64,000 nucleotides of DNA. Source: Belliella filtrata (GTDB lineage Bacteria; Bacteroidota; Bacteroidia; Cytophagales; Cyclobacteriaceae). Below, in pieces: positions 7,412 through 16,703 of the stretch; positions within the stretch are counted from its first letter, which is position 1, and the number at the start of each line of letters is the position of its first letter. The notes beneath the pieces are model-generated. The model worked only from the letters and a program-made list of their open reading frames with translations. It searched no databases and was not told where the DNA came from. The stretch lies in NCBI RefSeq assembly GCF_022549775.1, contig NZ_JAKZGP010000014.1:1-64000 (forward strand). The letters are read 5' to 3'. A program made the translations under genes and the position numbers.

Positions 7412-7993
7412 GGACGATGCGTTAAGAAAATATTCAGTGAATATTTTTAGCATTGGGCCAGGTTGCAGGGCGAGCCTGTTTACGACAAACAGATGAAAAA
7501 AACTACGTACCATCCCGATTTGCTTTTGCTAAAACAGGGGCTGAGATAAAACCTTCGAGGTCAAAAAAAGACCTCAAAGGTTGTTAGAATACTTCAATCG
7601 GTTTGTGAGGACACAAACCGAGGGGGAATATTTTTTGCATTGGGCCAGGATGCAGGGTGAGCCTGATTACGACAAACAGGTAGAAATACTACGTACCATC
7701 CCGATTTGTTTTTGCTAAAACAGGGGCTGAGGTAAAACCTTCGAGGTTAAAAAAAGACCTCAAAGGTTATTAGAGTGCCACATTCGGTTTGTGAGGACAC
7801 AAACCGAGGGGGAATATTTTTAGCATAGGGCCAAGTGGCAGGGTGAGTCTGATTACGACAAACAAGTAGAAGTACTACATGCCTTCCCGATCCGCTTTTG
7901 CTAAAATAGGGTTTGAGGAAAAACTTCGAGGTCAAAAAATGACCTCAAAGGTTGTTAGCGTACCACATTCGGTTTGTAATGACACAAATCGAG
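7412..7993. repeat. Three tandem 187-bp repeats with paired hairpins, after array 2
   Basis: The core GCATTGGGCC (GCATAGGGCC in the third) recurs at 7450, 7637 and 7823. Each unit carries one hairpin with arms GAGGTC and GACCTC, written CCTTCGAGGT in the first copy, and another with arms CGGTTTGTG and CACAAACCG around AGGA. Copy 3 is the most diverged. The 5' half of the unit is also the trailer of CRISPR array 1, and the second hairpin recurs alone at 21391. A palindromic interspersed element is likely. No protein-coding potential is convincing here. Confidence 0.88.
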
Positions 7994-8009
7994 GGGAATA
8001 GAAATTCAA

Positions 8010-8813
8010 TCACACTGGTTGAAAATATTTAATCACTTCATCTCCATACAAAATTGAAAGCACCACACCTACTAGGATCCCTAAGATGATAATCCCGATA
8101 AATCCTGCAAGAAAGAGGAGGAGGAGTAAAATTACCTTCCAAAGAATACTCTTCCATGTCTTATCTGGATAAAACCCCTTGTAAAACCATATCAAAATAA
8201 GTGGGGAAGTATACAACTGAAACATGCTGATGCTTATGATCAGTGATTCATCTGACTGCAAAAAGTACATAAGTGGATAGACCAACAATATACTGATGAG
8301 CGTGTAGAATGACAGTAAATAAGCATTCATGATGATGTGTTCATAGTAATTTTGACCCCATTTTCTCAAACCTAATTTTGTTAAAAATGCAAAAATAGGA
8401 AGTAGGAGTACCATGATCACTGAGTTGTAACTAGAAAAGACCGAAAGATAATCTTTCATGAAGTTCGAGTTCAGGTTCGCATCATCAGCATAGTAGTTGC
8501 TCATCATATCCATCAATCCAAGAACACGAAATGAGATAAATGCTGAAATACCACTTAGCACAAATGTGAGCACGAGTGGTCTATAATGCTTGATGCGTTT
8601 TCCCTCTAAGAATTCCCTAGCTGTACGACCTGGGTTTTTCAAAATTTCAAGACATGAATATAAAAAGCCTTTATTGGTATGAAGAACTGTGTCTTGAATT
8701 TCATCCCAGATATAAGTTCTGTTGATTCTTTGAAATTTCTTTTGACCACAATTCCCACAAAAATTCCCAGTGAATGATGACTGACAATTTGAACAGATTT
8801 CCTCGGTTTCCAT
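8010..8813 (-). CDS. DUF3667 zinc-ribbon membrane protein
   Basis: The protein has 267 residues. The N-terminus has a zinc ribbon, CSNC at 7-10 and CGNCG at about 19-23. It is followed by the DUF3667 signature, with KNPGRTAREFLEGKRIKHYRPL at about residues 59-80. About five hydrophobic membrane segments follow. The family is common in Bacteroidota and of unknown function. It is in the inner membrane by prediction. The start at 8813 is an ATG directly before the zinc ribbon. It stands alone on the minus strand, 69 bp beyond the NlpC/P60 gene, and could be co-transcribed with it. Confidence 0.85.
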   Translation of the reverse strand: METEEICSNCQSSFTGNFCGNCGQKKFQRINRTYIWDEIQDTVLHTNKGFLYSCLEILKNPGRTAREFLEGKRIKHYRPLVLTFVLSGISAFISFRVLGLMDMMSNYYADDANLNSNFMKDYLSVFSSYNSVIMVLLLPIFAFLTKLGLRKWGQNYYEHIIMNAYLLSFYTLISILLVYPLMYFLQSDESLIISISMFQLYTSPLILIWFYKGFYPDKTWKSILWKVILLLLLFLAGFIGIIILGILVGVVLSILYGDEVIKYFQPV

Positions 8814-8882
8814 GTTTTTCTGATGAATAAAGTGATGGAGTCAAATATACATTTTGGAAATTAAATTTCAACGCATTGGGTC

Positions 8883-10067
8883 TTAGTCAAAACTTGGGAA
8901 GTTCAGAAACAATTCATTTACTGCTTTGATGTTATTACTTTCTAACCCTTTGATCCTTTTGGATCTCAAGTACCTATTCAATTCATACTCGTCGTAGTCA
9001 GGACTAGCGGGATCAAAGCTGCTTATTCTTACCCTTCCTCTCGCATGAATAAATGAATCGTTACCAATCCACATGCCTACATGGATGACACGTTCTTTTG
9101 TGTCTTCAGTAGCTTTTTCACCGAAAAACAAAAGATCACCAACCTTCAAATGATCCCATCCTGCAGAAGTGTCCACTTCTTCACCCTCATGTATCTGCTG
9201 AGAGGCATCTCTTGGAATAATAGCGCCATTGAGATAATAGATGGTTTTGGTAAAACCGCTGCAATCCACTCCTTTGATGGATGTTCCACCCCAAAGGTAT
9301 GGTACGCCCATCATGGATTTAGCTGTTTTGATAAGGTTGTCATCACTAGGATTTCTACTGTCTAACCATTGATCTATGGGTTCACTTTGGTCTTTTTCAA
9401 TCCAGCCAGATCTTCCATCAGGAAGTTTGATTTGCCAGAGTTTATCGTTTTCACCGATTACTTCAAGAATGTTTCCAGCAACCAAGTCACTCACAAATTC
9501 TTCTTTTGCAGTGTCAGAATATACATAGCCAATGAGTTCGGTGAAGATAACTTTGGGTGCTTTACTCCAAGATTGAATTTCATCAGGGCTCTTAAGTGCA
9601 ATGCCTGCGGCATCTACCCATGAAATATACCCTTCGGGCGTTTGAATGAGGTACCAGCTGCCACTTTTTTTCAAAACTTTCAATGGTGTTCCCATCACAG
9701 CTTGCGTAGCAAGTTCGGCTGAATGTTTGGCTTCACTTCTGATATTGGCGACAGATATGGTAACAATGGCGCCTGTTAGGTCTCCAAGTTCTGTTGCTGG
9801 TAATAGTGTGATTTGGTTGTCATAGTTGATATTCAAGCTGTCTAGTTGATTCAAAAATGCCAACAAACCTTCTTCTTGATCCGTCTCTCCACTCAGGACT
9901 TTGCCATCCCAATTTATATCCCATATGGCAACTCTTTTGTCTGGGGCAAGGTTGCTACGAAAAGATGCTATACTATCATTGACCCGATCTGATTTTTGAT
10001 CTGAACATGCTGCAAAAAAGGCTACAGCCATAAGCAATAGGTATAGTTTGTTTGATTTAATTCTCAT
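8883..10067 (-). CDS. SH3/NlpC-P60 cell-wall endopeptidase lipoprotein
   Basis: The protein has 394 residues. The signal ends in FFAAC, a lipobox with Cys21. Two bacterial SH3-like domains follow (about 115-170 and 185-235). An NlpC/P60 (C40) domain spans about 245-375. The catalytic Cys is in VDCSGF, and the His is in HVGMW. The family cleaves peptidoglycan stem peptides, usually between D-gamma-Glu and diamino acid. It is probably lipid-anchored at the outer membrane, facing the periplasm. The 251 bp upstream separate it from the amidohydrolase operon, whose terminator lies there. Confidence 0.92.
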   Translation of the reverse strand: MRIKSNKLYLLLMAVAFFAACSDQKSDRVNDSIASFRSNLAPDKRVAIWDINWDGKVLSGETDQEEGLLAFLNQLDSLNINYDNQITLLPATELGDLTGAIVTISVANIRSEAKHSAELATQAVMGTPLKVLKKSGSWYLIQTPEGYISWVDAAGIALKSPDEIQSWSKAPKVIFTELIGYVYSDTAKEEFVSDLVAGNILEVIGENDKLWQIKLPDGRSGWIEKDQSEPIDQWLDSRNPSDDNLIKTAKSMMGVPYLWGGTSIKGVDCSGFTKTIYYLNGAIIPRDASQQIHEGEEVDTSAGWDHLKVGDLLFFGEKATEDTKERVIHVGMWIGNDSFIHARGRVRISSFDPASPDYDEYELNRYLRSKRIKGLESNNIKAVNELFLNFPSFD

Positions 10068-10257
10068 GATAGCTTTTAACTTATTTAAGATTTAACTTTC
10101 AAAAAGGGAATGTAATTGTAATTTGATACCTACTAAACCAATTAATTTCAATTGAATTTATATCATTGGGCATGTATAATCTAACTGGGTTTTGATCTAG
10201 CCCCTTTACAAATGGCTACTAGCCCTTATGAAGGTTACGTTCTCCTATTTTACAAAA

Positions 10258-10300
10258 GAATAAAAAAATCGCAAGCTAATATCAATCAGCTTGCGATTTT
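10258..10300 (-). terminator. Intrinsic terminator of the amidohydrolase operon
   Basis: AAAATCGCAAGCT pairs with AGCTTGCGATTTT across a 10-base loop. Reading leftwards the stem is followed by a T-run. It sits 19 bp after the stop of the gene at 10319. Confidence 0.88.
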
Positions 10301-10318
10301 GAACAAATTAGAGGTCAT

Positions 10319-11617
10319 TTATTTCTCTAGACCAGGAGATCTTTGAAGGAATTCTTGGTAGAGTTTGATGTGTCTGTTGCTCATCGGCACTCGGTATCCA
10401 TCTATGAATACGTGGGAGATTTGTGATCTGGTCTCAAATGGATCACCAGAAGACACAAACAGTGTAGCATCTTTTCCAGCTTCAATAGAGCCTAATTTAT
10501 CAGCTACGCCAAAAACCTCAGCAGCATTGATTGTGACAGCTTTGAGTGCTTCTTCCTTACCCATGCCATATGCAGCGGCAAATCCAGCATTGAAAGGTAA
10601 ATTTCTTACATTTTCAGCGTCATTTGATCTTATAACTACTTTTACACCTGCTTTGGCCATTTTGCCTGGATTGGTGTAGGCTGCATCGAATCTGTCAGAC
10701 TGACGCGTTGGAATAGAAAGCATAGGTCCTGTGATCACAGGAAGGTTTGCTTGGGCTATTTTATCTGCCACTCTCCAACCTTCAGCTACACCTGTTAAGA
10801 TTGCATTTACCTTTTTCTCTTCTATCCACTTGATGGCAGAGAGGATATCCTCAGCAGCATTGACCTCTACAAGCAATGGTAATTCACCAGCGATCACTTT
10901 AGCCAACTGATCCATTTCAGGATAGAAAGTAAGTTCAGCTTCAGCAGCCTTGAGCTCTTGGTATTTGGTTGCTTTTGACCAGATCTCGTTCAAGTTTTTC
11001 TGTGCTTGCTCTGCATCTTTCTTGACTTCTTCTTCACTTCTTCTGTCCCAAGTACTTCTTCTTGCTGAAGTAGGGAAGTTGAGGATTACGCCCTCAAACC
11101 CTGCAAACATTTGATCTCCTGTATAGCCATTGAGGTTGATCAAGGCTGCTGTGCCCGGGAAAAGCCCTCCAGACGGAGAGGCTAGGGTAGTAGTCACACC
11201 ACTCACTCTGGTAACTGGGATTGCTACAGAGTTAGGGTTGACTGCAACAAGGGCTCTCATGTTTGGAGTAACTTGACCGATTTCCGCAAAATCTTGGGTC
11301 TCTGGAAGGGAATTGACTTCTACCAAACCCAGACGGCTCCCCCCGTCGAATAGTCCTGGATAGATGTATTGTCCTGTACAGTCGATAACTTCGGCATCGC
11401 CAGCTGAGATATTTGTACCTACTGATTCTATTTTTCCATTGACGATAAGAACGCTGCCGTTTTTGATTTCTCCTTTGGTAACTGTTACCACAGTAGCATT
11501 TTGAAGGAGGAATTTACCATTTCTTGGCTTTATAAATTCACCGTCAAACTGTGCCTGTGCCATCACAGGAATGAATATCAAGGCCAATAGATATATGATT
11601 GAATTGAATTTCTTCAT
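10319..11617 (-). CDS. Amidohydrolase-family protein lacking the metal-binding HxH, third gene of the trio
   Basis: The protein has 432 residues with a signal peptide ending at AQAQ (about residue 23). The fold signature is present: the N-terminal ATVVTVTKGEI strand, the TGQYIYPGLFD segment, and the C-terminal GSIEAGKDATLFV. The histidine pair that should follow the PG(L/I)xD segment is replaced by GGSRLG (90-97). The later HxH position reads VEVNA. It is therefore probably a pseudoenzyme or has another chemistry. It is 33 bp downstream of an amidohydrolase that keeps the histidines and ends the operon at a terminator. The substrate is unknown. Confidence 0.82.
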   Translation of the reverse strand: MKKFNSIIYLLALIFIPVMAQAQFDGEFIKPRNGKFLLQNATVVTVTKGEIKNGSVLIVNGKIESVGTNISAGDAEVIDCTGQYIYPGLFDGGSRLGLVEVNSLPETQDFAEIGQVTPNMRALVAVNPNSVAIPVTRVSGVTTTLASPSGGLFPGTAALINLNGYTGDQMFAGFEGVILNFPTSARRSTWDRRSEEEVKKDAEQAQKNLNEIWSKATKYQELKAAEAELTFYPEMDQLAKVIAGELPLLVEVNAAEDILSAIKWIEEKKVNAILTGVAEGWRVADKIAQANLPVITGPMLSIPTRQSDRFDAAYTNPGKMAKAGVKVVIRSNDAENVRNLPFNAGFAAAYGMGKEEALKAVTINAAEVFGVADKLGSIEAGKDATLFVSSGDPFETRSQISHVFIDGYRVPMSNRHIKLYQEFLQRSPGLEK

Positions 11618-11650
11618 GATTTCTTGAATTTTGAATTGTCCTTGAACCTA

Positions 11651-13033
11651 TTAATGTGAATGCTGGAATAAGCTTCTTCCAAAATTGTTGAAAAAGAAAT
11701 CTACCCCATGCATACAATTGTGATCATGTTCTTTTAGGAAAATTGGTTCTACAGTATCCGTAGCACTTACTTTGATCCTCATATCATCCGCATCATCTTC
11801 GATATCAAAGTACTTGACCCCATCCACAAAGGTCATTTGTGGAATAGCGTAAACTGAAAGAGGGTGCTCATTAAAGAGAACAAGATCACCCTGCTTACCT
11901 TCTTCTATAGAACCTACTTTGTCAGCGATGCCTAACTGCTTTGCAGGATTGATAGTGATAAGGGCAAGTGCTTGCTCATCATTTAGTTGTCCATATCGCT
12001 GTGTTTTGGCAGCCTCGTGGTATAAGTGACGGATGAGTTCACCTGAATCCGAGTTGATTGACGTGATTACATTGTTTTCAGTAAGGATAGCTGCATTGTA
12101 AGCTGTAGAGTAATAAACTTCAAATTTGTATGCCCACCAGTCAGCGAATACCGAAGCTCCCATGGTATACGCTGCCAGTTCTGGAGCTACTTTGAACCCT
12201 TCATTTACGTGAGAAAATACGATATTGGTGATTCCAAAATCTCTACATGTATTGATCAAAGCATATATCTCGTCTGCTCTGTACGAATGACAATGGATGA
12301 TGATTTTTCCATCCAAAATATCTACTAAGGTTTGTAACCTAGCATCATGTTTTGGAGGTATAGGTGTAGCGCCTTTTTGCTTTAGATCGTTATTGTATTT
12401 CTCCCAAGACTTCTTGTACTGAAGTGCCTCATTGAAGCCATTTCTTATGATTGCTTCTACACCCATACGGGTTCTAGGTTGGATATTTTTGCCTCTGCCA
12501 TGAACTCTAGTTGGGTTTTCTCCTAGGGCAAACTTGATAGTCCTTGGCGCCTCTTTCATGTAAAGGTCTTCAGGATTGTAAGTACCATACCGGTGTTTTA
12601 GTGTGATGTTTTGACCACCGATGGCATTAGCAGAGCCATGCATGGCATGAGAGATAGTTACTCCACCTGCAAGTGCCCTGTAGATGCCAATATCAAAGGG
12701 GTCTACCACATCTGCCATCTGAACTTCCGAAGTGATAGGTGCAGTAGCTTCATTGACAGCATCTAGGGCTACGTGGGAGTGAGCATCTATTATTCCTGGC
12801 ATAAGGAACTTTCCTTTAGCGTCTACAGTAGTGACATTATTTGCACTTAGACCTTTACCAATTTTTTTAATAACCCCATTTTCGACCAGTACATCTGTGT
12901 CTTCCAATGTGCCATTAGTTACTGTGAGAACCGTTGCGTTTTTGATAAGCACTGATCCTTTTTCTGTTTGTCCTTGAGAAGGTGTCCAAACCAAGGTCAA
13001 AATAGCGGCTATGAGTATGTTCAGCTTTTTCAT
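11651..13033 (-). CDS. Secreted amidohydrolase with intact metal site (imidazolonepropionase-like)
   Basis: The protein has 460 residues with an N-terminal signal ending about residue 21. Metal ligands of the amidohydrolase superfamily are visible: His85 and His87 in IDAHSHV, His247 and His249 in IIHCHS, His275 in FSHVNEG, and Asp329 in NSDSGEL. The C-terminal GSIEEGKQGDLVLF strand completes the composite domain. The family hydrolyses cyclic amides or peptide-like bonds, and the substrate cannot be read from sequence. Its start overlaps the stop of the preceding gene by 4 bp (ATGA), a sign of translational coupling. Confidence 0.88.
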   Translation of the reverse strand: MKKLNILIAAILTLVWTPSQGQTEKGSVLIKNATVLTVTNGTLEDTDVLVENGVIKKIGKGLSANNVTTVDAKGKFLMPGIIDAHSHVALDAVNEATAPITSEVQMADVVDPFDIGIYRALAGGVTISHAMHGSANAIGGQNITLKHRYGTYNPEDLYMKEAPRTIKFALGENPTRVHGRGKNIQPRTRMGVEAIIRNGFNEALQYKKSWEKYNNDLKQKGATPIPPKHDARLQTLVDILDGKIIIHCHSYRADEIYALINTCRDFGITNIVFSHVNEGFKVAPELAAYTMGASVFADWWAYKFEVYYSTAYNAAILTENNVITSINSDSGELIRHLYHEAAKTQRYGQLNDEQALALITINPAKQLGIADKVGSIEEGKQGDLVLFNEHPLSVYAIPQMTFVDGVKYFDIEDDADDMRIKVSATDTVEPIFLKEHDHNCMHGVDFFFNNFGRSLFQHSH

Positions 13034-14736
13034 TTTGAAAGTGATTTAGAAGTTGTTCTTGTAGTTGGTTTTCTGCTGGCATTCATTGGAAAGCTTCCAA
13101 ATTCACCCAAAGAAATCTGTCCAGAAAACTGGCTTCCATCTATTTCTCCTGATACATTGACTTTGATATCCATACCACCAGCGCTTACATCAAAGCTGAA
13201 GCTAAGGTTGTCGTCTTGAAATTTGATGTCTTTCATATCTGCTTGAGCAGTGCCATTACCAGCAGGATCATCATAAGTGATGCTTCCTTTAAGGTTGGAT
13301 CCACTTCCTTCGATTTTCATTAAGCCTCCAGAGCTTCCTGCTGGTGTGTCAGAGGTATATTCCCATTCACCAGCGATGTCACCATTACTTGAATTTGATT
13401 TTTCAGAAGAGATTTTTTTAGACTTGGTCTCATAGTCAAATACATAGCCATCAGCAATGATGTGCTTCACCTGTGCATCTTTGGAGAATAGGGGTGCTGT
13501 GGTGATTACCATGTTAGCGAGTTTGCCTTTTTCCAAAGTTCCCGCATACTTTTGGATACCTAAATTTTCAGCATTGTGAATGGATAGAGCTGCAAGGGCA
13601 GTTTTTTCAGTCAAACCATTTTCAATCATGATTTGAAGGTTCTTCATAAGGTCTCCAGATTTGGATCCTGCTGTGGAGAATCCAAATTTGATTCCTTCTT
13701 TTTCCAAAATTGCGGCTTGTTTTAGGGCTTGTTCATATGCTTCTTTTACCCTAGCTGTTCTTGCTTTGTATTCCTCAGTCGCATCTTCATTAGCTTTTGT
13801 TTTGTCCTCTGGCAGGGCAAGAGAAAGTAAAATGACTGCTTTAGCTTCTTTGATTTCAGAAATCAAATGCTCTACCTCTGTCACACCAGATAGGACCAAC
13901 TTGAACCCGAGTTCTTTTTGAAGTCTAAGTGCTCTTCTGATCTCAAGATCATTGGAGACTTCAAAAATCACTGGAATATTCTTATCAAGAACTGGGAATA
14001 GCGCTTGATAAGTTTTGTTGATTTCTGGTCTGTTTAAGCCATTGTTGTTAGAGAATAGCTTGGTGTGGGTGTATGAAAGTTCAGCGTTTTTGTACACATC
14101 TCTAAACTTGGCCATGACTCCTAAAGGAGTGCCTGGATATACACCACGTGAGCCTCGAAACTTGGCTGCAAGTGCTGTGTTTTCTGCCAAAATATTGGTA
14201 GAGCTAGTACTTCCGAAAGTTATGATTGATGCTTTTCCAGGGAGCATACCTCCATCTGGAATTATTTGTGCGATGGTGATCCCAGCTTTTCTCCAGTCTC
14301 CAATAGCATTTTGCTGCGCATCATGATGATCCAAAACAGATCTCCATGGCGTGATTCCTGCTTGCTCATCGGAAGGATTTGAAGAATCAAAATTGGCGGG
14401 TCTCTCTGGGTCGGCTGGTCTGCTTACACCTGCAGAACTAGCACCATCTATAAACCCTGGATAGATAAATAAAGAGTCTCCTTTGAGTACGTCCGTACCT
14501 TTTGGAATGGTAACATTAGTACCTATTGCTGTGATTAAGCCATCCTTGAAAAGGATAGTGGCACCCTGAACAGTTTGACCAGGCGAAGTGGTGATTGTTG
14601 CATTTGTAATTGCATATGAGCTTGTCACCCTCCTTGATCCACTTGGATCACTTTGTGCGTGGGTTTTTAAGCTTAGTATGAAAAAAACAGCAACAATTAA
14701 GCTACTAAGTAGCTTTGGATTTGTACAGATTTTCAT
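13030..14736 (-). CDS. Amidohydrolase-family protein lacking HxH, with C-terminal beta domain; first gene of the trio
   Basis: The protein has 568 residues with a signal peptide ending near residue 28. The amidohydrolase-like part (about 40-450) keeps the beta strands and GTLEKGKLANMVI. IDGASSAG (96-103) stands where the metal-binding HxH should be, and IFEVSND replaces the second histidine motif. Residues about 465-560 form an extra beta-rich domain (GEWEYTSDTPAG, then repeated strands). This arrangement recurs in amidohydrolase sets of Bacteroidota. It is the first gene of a three-gene operon and is translationally coupled to the next. A partner or scaffold role for the active enzyme is inference. 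Confidence 0.82.
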   Translation of the reverse strand: MKICTNPKLLSSLIVAVFFILSLKTHAQSDPSGSRRVTSSYAITNATITTSPGQTVQGATILFKDGLITAIGTNVTIPKGTDVLKGDSLFIYPGFIDGASSAGVSRPADPERPANFDSSNPSDEQAGITPWRSVLDHHDAQQNAIGDWRKAGITIAQIIPDGGMLPGKASIITFGSTSSTNILAENTALAAKFRGSRGVYPGTPLGVMAKFRDVYKNAELSYTHTKLFSNNNGLNRPEINKTYQALFPVLDKNIPVIFEVSNDLEIRRALRLQKELGFKLVLSGVTEVEHLISEIKEAKAVILLSLALPEDKTKANEDATEEYKARTARVKEAYEQALKQAAILEKEGIKFGFSTAGSKSGDLMKNLQIMIENGLTEKTALAALSIHNAENLGIQKYAGTLEKGKLANMVITTAPLFSKDAQVKHIIADGYVFDYETKSKKISSEKSNSSNGDIAGEWEYTSDTPAGSSGGLMKIEGSGSNLKGSITYDDPAGNGTAQADMKDIKFQDDNLSFSFDVSAGGMDIKVNVSGEIDGSQFSGQISLGEFGSFPMNASRKPTTRTTSKSLSK

Positions 14737-14849
14737 TCTATATTATTGATGATTTGGTTGACTTTTCAATCTTGTAAGCTAGTAAAAGATTTTTTTTAGA
14801 AAAATTATATTTTTTTTTAATGTCTATTTCTGGTAAGAACGGCAAAAAA

Positions 14850-14879
14850 GTGAAGTTATAAGTCAATTCCTTATCTTTG
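14850..14879 (+). promoter_or_regulatory. Putative promoter of the receiver/polysaccharide cluster
   Basis: TATCTTTG at 14872-14879 matches the -7 box TAnnTTTG. Nineteen bases upstream is AGTG in place of TTTG, so the -33 element is weak. Transcription would start near 14886, about 95 bases before the receiver gene. Confidence 0.35.
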
Positions 14880-14981
14880 TATTTTATTTATGTACAAATT
14901 GTATTATTTGTAGAATTTGGACAATGTTTTTTTATGAAAAAAACCTATTAAATTTCGATCTCACCCTTAGATATGTAGCTC

Positions 14982-15350
14982 ATGAAAAATGTTTTATTGA
15001 TAGAAGATGACATGCTAATTTCCAATTTGGTTAAATTTCGACTCAAAAAAGATGGGTATGAGGTGACAATCGTTGAAGATGGGCAGGCAGGAATAGATGC
15101 TATCAATTCACAATCACCTGATCTAATCATCACTGATGTAGTGATGCCTTTTAGAAATGGCTTAGAGATCATTCATCATGCAAAAATGGTAAGACCTAAA
15201 GTTCCTGTAATTGTATTGAGCTCTTTAGGAGAAGAAGAAGGTACTGTTTTAGAAGCATTTTCAAAAGGAGCTTCAGACTTTATTCCTAAGCCATTCAAGC
15301 CGAATGAACTTTCGTTTAGGGTTAAAAAATGGCTTAAATATGCTTGTTAA
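14982..15350 (+). CDS. Stand-alone response-regulator receiver domain
   Basis: The protein is 122 residues, only a CheY-like receiver. It has the acidic pocket Glu8-Asp9-Asp10, phosphorylation site Asp52 (IITDVVMP), Ser80 and Lys103 (IPKPF). There is no output domain. It is closely similar to the receiver at 19418, sharing SSLGxEE and KPFxPNEL, which suggests duplication. It precedes a HEAT-repeat protein and a glycosyltransferase by 230 bp. Control of polysaccharide synthesis by protein-protein contact is inference. Confidence 0.92.
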   Translation: MKNVLLIEDDMLISNLVKFRLKKDGYEVTIVEDGQAGIDAINSQSPDLIITDVVMPFRNGLEIIHHAKMVRPKVPVIVLSSLGEEEGTVLEAFSKGASDFIPKPFKPNELSFRVKKWLKYAC

Positions 15351-15583
15351 TTTTCTGATTTAGAGGCGGGTGATCAAAATGTCCAACATAATCTATTTTA
15401 ATATATTGGTTATGGTATAAGTATGCATCGAATTTCAAATTCTTGCTTTATTCAAGGTAAATATTTTCAAGACCATTTTGAATTTGTGATATTTTGATGA
15501 TACAATTATTAACTCGATCAATAATAAGCCCTAGAGTACCTAAATAAAGCTATTTTCTGCACTTCTCCTTTATGATATTTTAA

Positions 15584-16699
15584 ATGAATTACTTTCATTT
15601 TGGTTTTCTTTCATGCACGTTGCTCTTTCGTTTTTCTTTTGAGTATAGGACTGCATTGGATTTTGTTTTGGTCTTTTTGCTTATTTTATTTGTCTTGATT
15701 ATATTTTATCTTTTTAAAATCATCAAGAATAGAATTGATGCGGATAACCAAGAAAAAGTTACCCAATACAAAATTTATGGATTCTTTTCAAAATTACTTT
15801 TTGAAGAAGAATTAGGAGATGATTTGTTTAATGAAAAGATCCAAAAGTTTAAACAAAAAATACCTTTTGAGAAATCATGGTGTAAGGAGCTCATGATAGA
15901 GAACATCATAGATTTGGATAAAAACCTAAAAGGAAGCTATAATCATCTGCTCACAAAGACATACCTACAATTAGGCTTGTTCAACTACATGAAAAGCTTA
16001 CTTGAATCAGGGAAACCGTACTATATCAGTAAGGTTATCTATTTCTGGAGGGAGTTAGGATATAGCGCGAGTGCTAAGATTATTTATCCATATGTCAAGC
16101 ATGAAAATGAACAAATTAGGACGGCAGCATTGCTAGCATACATCTCACTATCTGATAAAGATCCACTCCATATTTTGGATGATTATGCTGATCGAATCAG
16201 TCCAATAGATGAGATCAAGCTTTTGGATATTATCCAAAGAAAAAAGATCAAAAAGCCAAGCTTTATTGGTGAATGGTTAGCTCATGAACGCCCTTCTCAT
16301 GTGGTTTTTGCTTTGAAGCTTATCGCACATTACAATGCACTTGAGTTCAAAGCAAATGTGATAGCTTTGTTGAATTCTGAAAATCCTAGGATTAGAGAAA
16401 GTGCGGTAGAGGTGACCAGAAGGTTGCTTATAGCAGATGCAGAGCAAACACTGATCAATATATATGATCGAGAGGAAGATAAAGTCAAAATAAATATCAT
16501 TGCGTCTCTAGCTCAAATAGGATCAAAATTTAGTGAAGCGTTCTTGTTTCAAATTGTAAATTCACCAAATAGGTCAGAGTTACTCTTGGCAGCAATGAAG
16601 GGGTTGAAGGAATTGAATTCTGAATTGTTCTCTCAAGAATATCCCGAGGGATCAGTTTTGGCTTCAGTCAAAAAACATGTCTTAGATCCAAATATTTAA
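15584..16699 (+). CDS. Membrane-anchored HEAT-repeat protein
   Basis: The protein has 371 residues. One strong membrane segment lies at about 22-46 (LDFVLVFLLILFVLIIFYLF). A cytoplasmic helical-repeat region follows, with HEAT-like pairs at about 190-340 (NSENPRIRESAVEVTRRLL, KINIIASLAQIGS). HEAT repeats bind proteins and have no catalysis. It is followed after 4 bp by the GT2 synthase and may act as scaffold or regulator of it, possibly the partner of the receiver proteins (inference). Length is usual for such proteins. An upstream stretch of about 230 bp shows no gene. Confidence 0.75.
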   Translation: MNYFHFGFLSCTLLFRFSFEYRTALDFVLVFLLILFVLIIFYLFKIIKNRIDADNQEKVTQYKIYGFFSKLLFEEELGDDLFNEKIQKFKQKIPFEKSWCKELMIENIIDLDKNLKGSYNHLLTKTYLQLGLFNYMKSLLESGKPYYISKVIYFWRELGYSASAKIIYPYVKHENEQIRTAALLAYISLSDKDPLHILDDYADRISPIDEIKLLDIIQRKKIKKPSFIGEWLAHERPSHVVFALKLIAHYNALEFKANVIALLNSENPRIRESAVEVTRRLLIADAEQTLINIYDREEDKVKINIIASLAQIGSKFSEAFLFQIVNSPNRSELLLAAMKGLKELNSELFSQEYPEGSVLASVKKHVLDPNI

Positions 16700-16703
16700 G
16701 AAA

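Noticed and set aside
5764-7450. Long frames running through the CRISPR arrays, with a repeating peptide (VRVPHPLKQGLR)
   Set aside because: They are the translation of the CRISPR repeat itself and contain spacers. The repeat length and spacer variation explain them fully.
7747-7935. A 62-codon minus-strand frame in the 187-bp repeats
   Set aside because: It spans repeat boundaries and hairpins, and the other units lack it.
1-8000. cas genes of the CRISPR system
   Set aside because: None of the frames here has Cas motifs. The WYL and HNH genes are not Cas proteins, so the type is left open.
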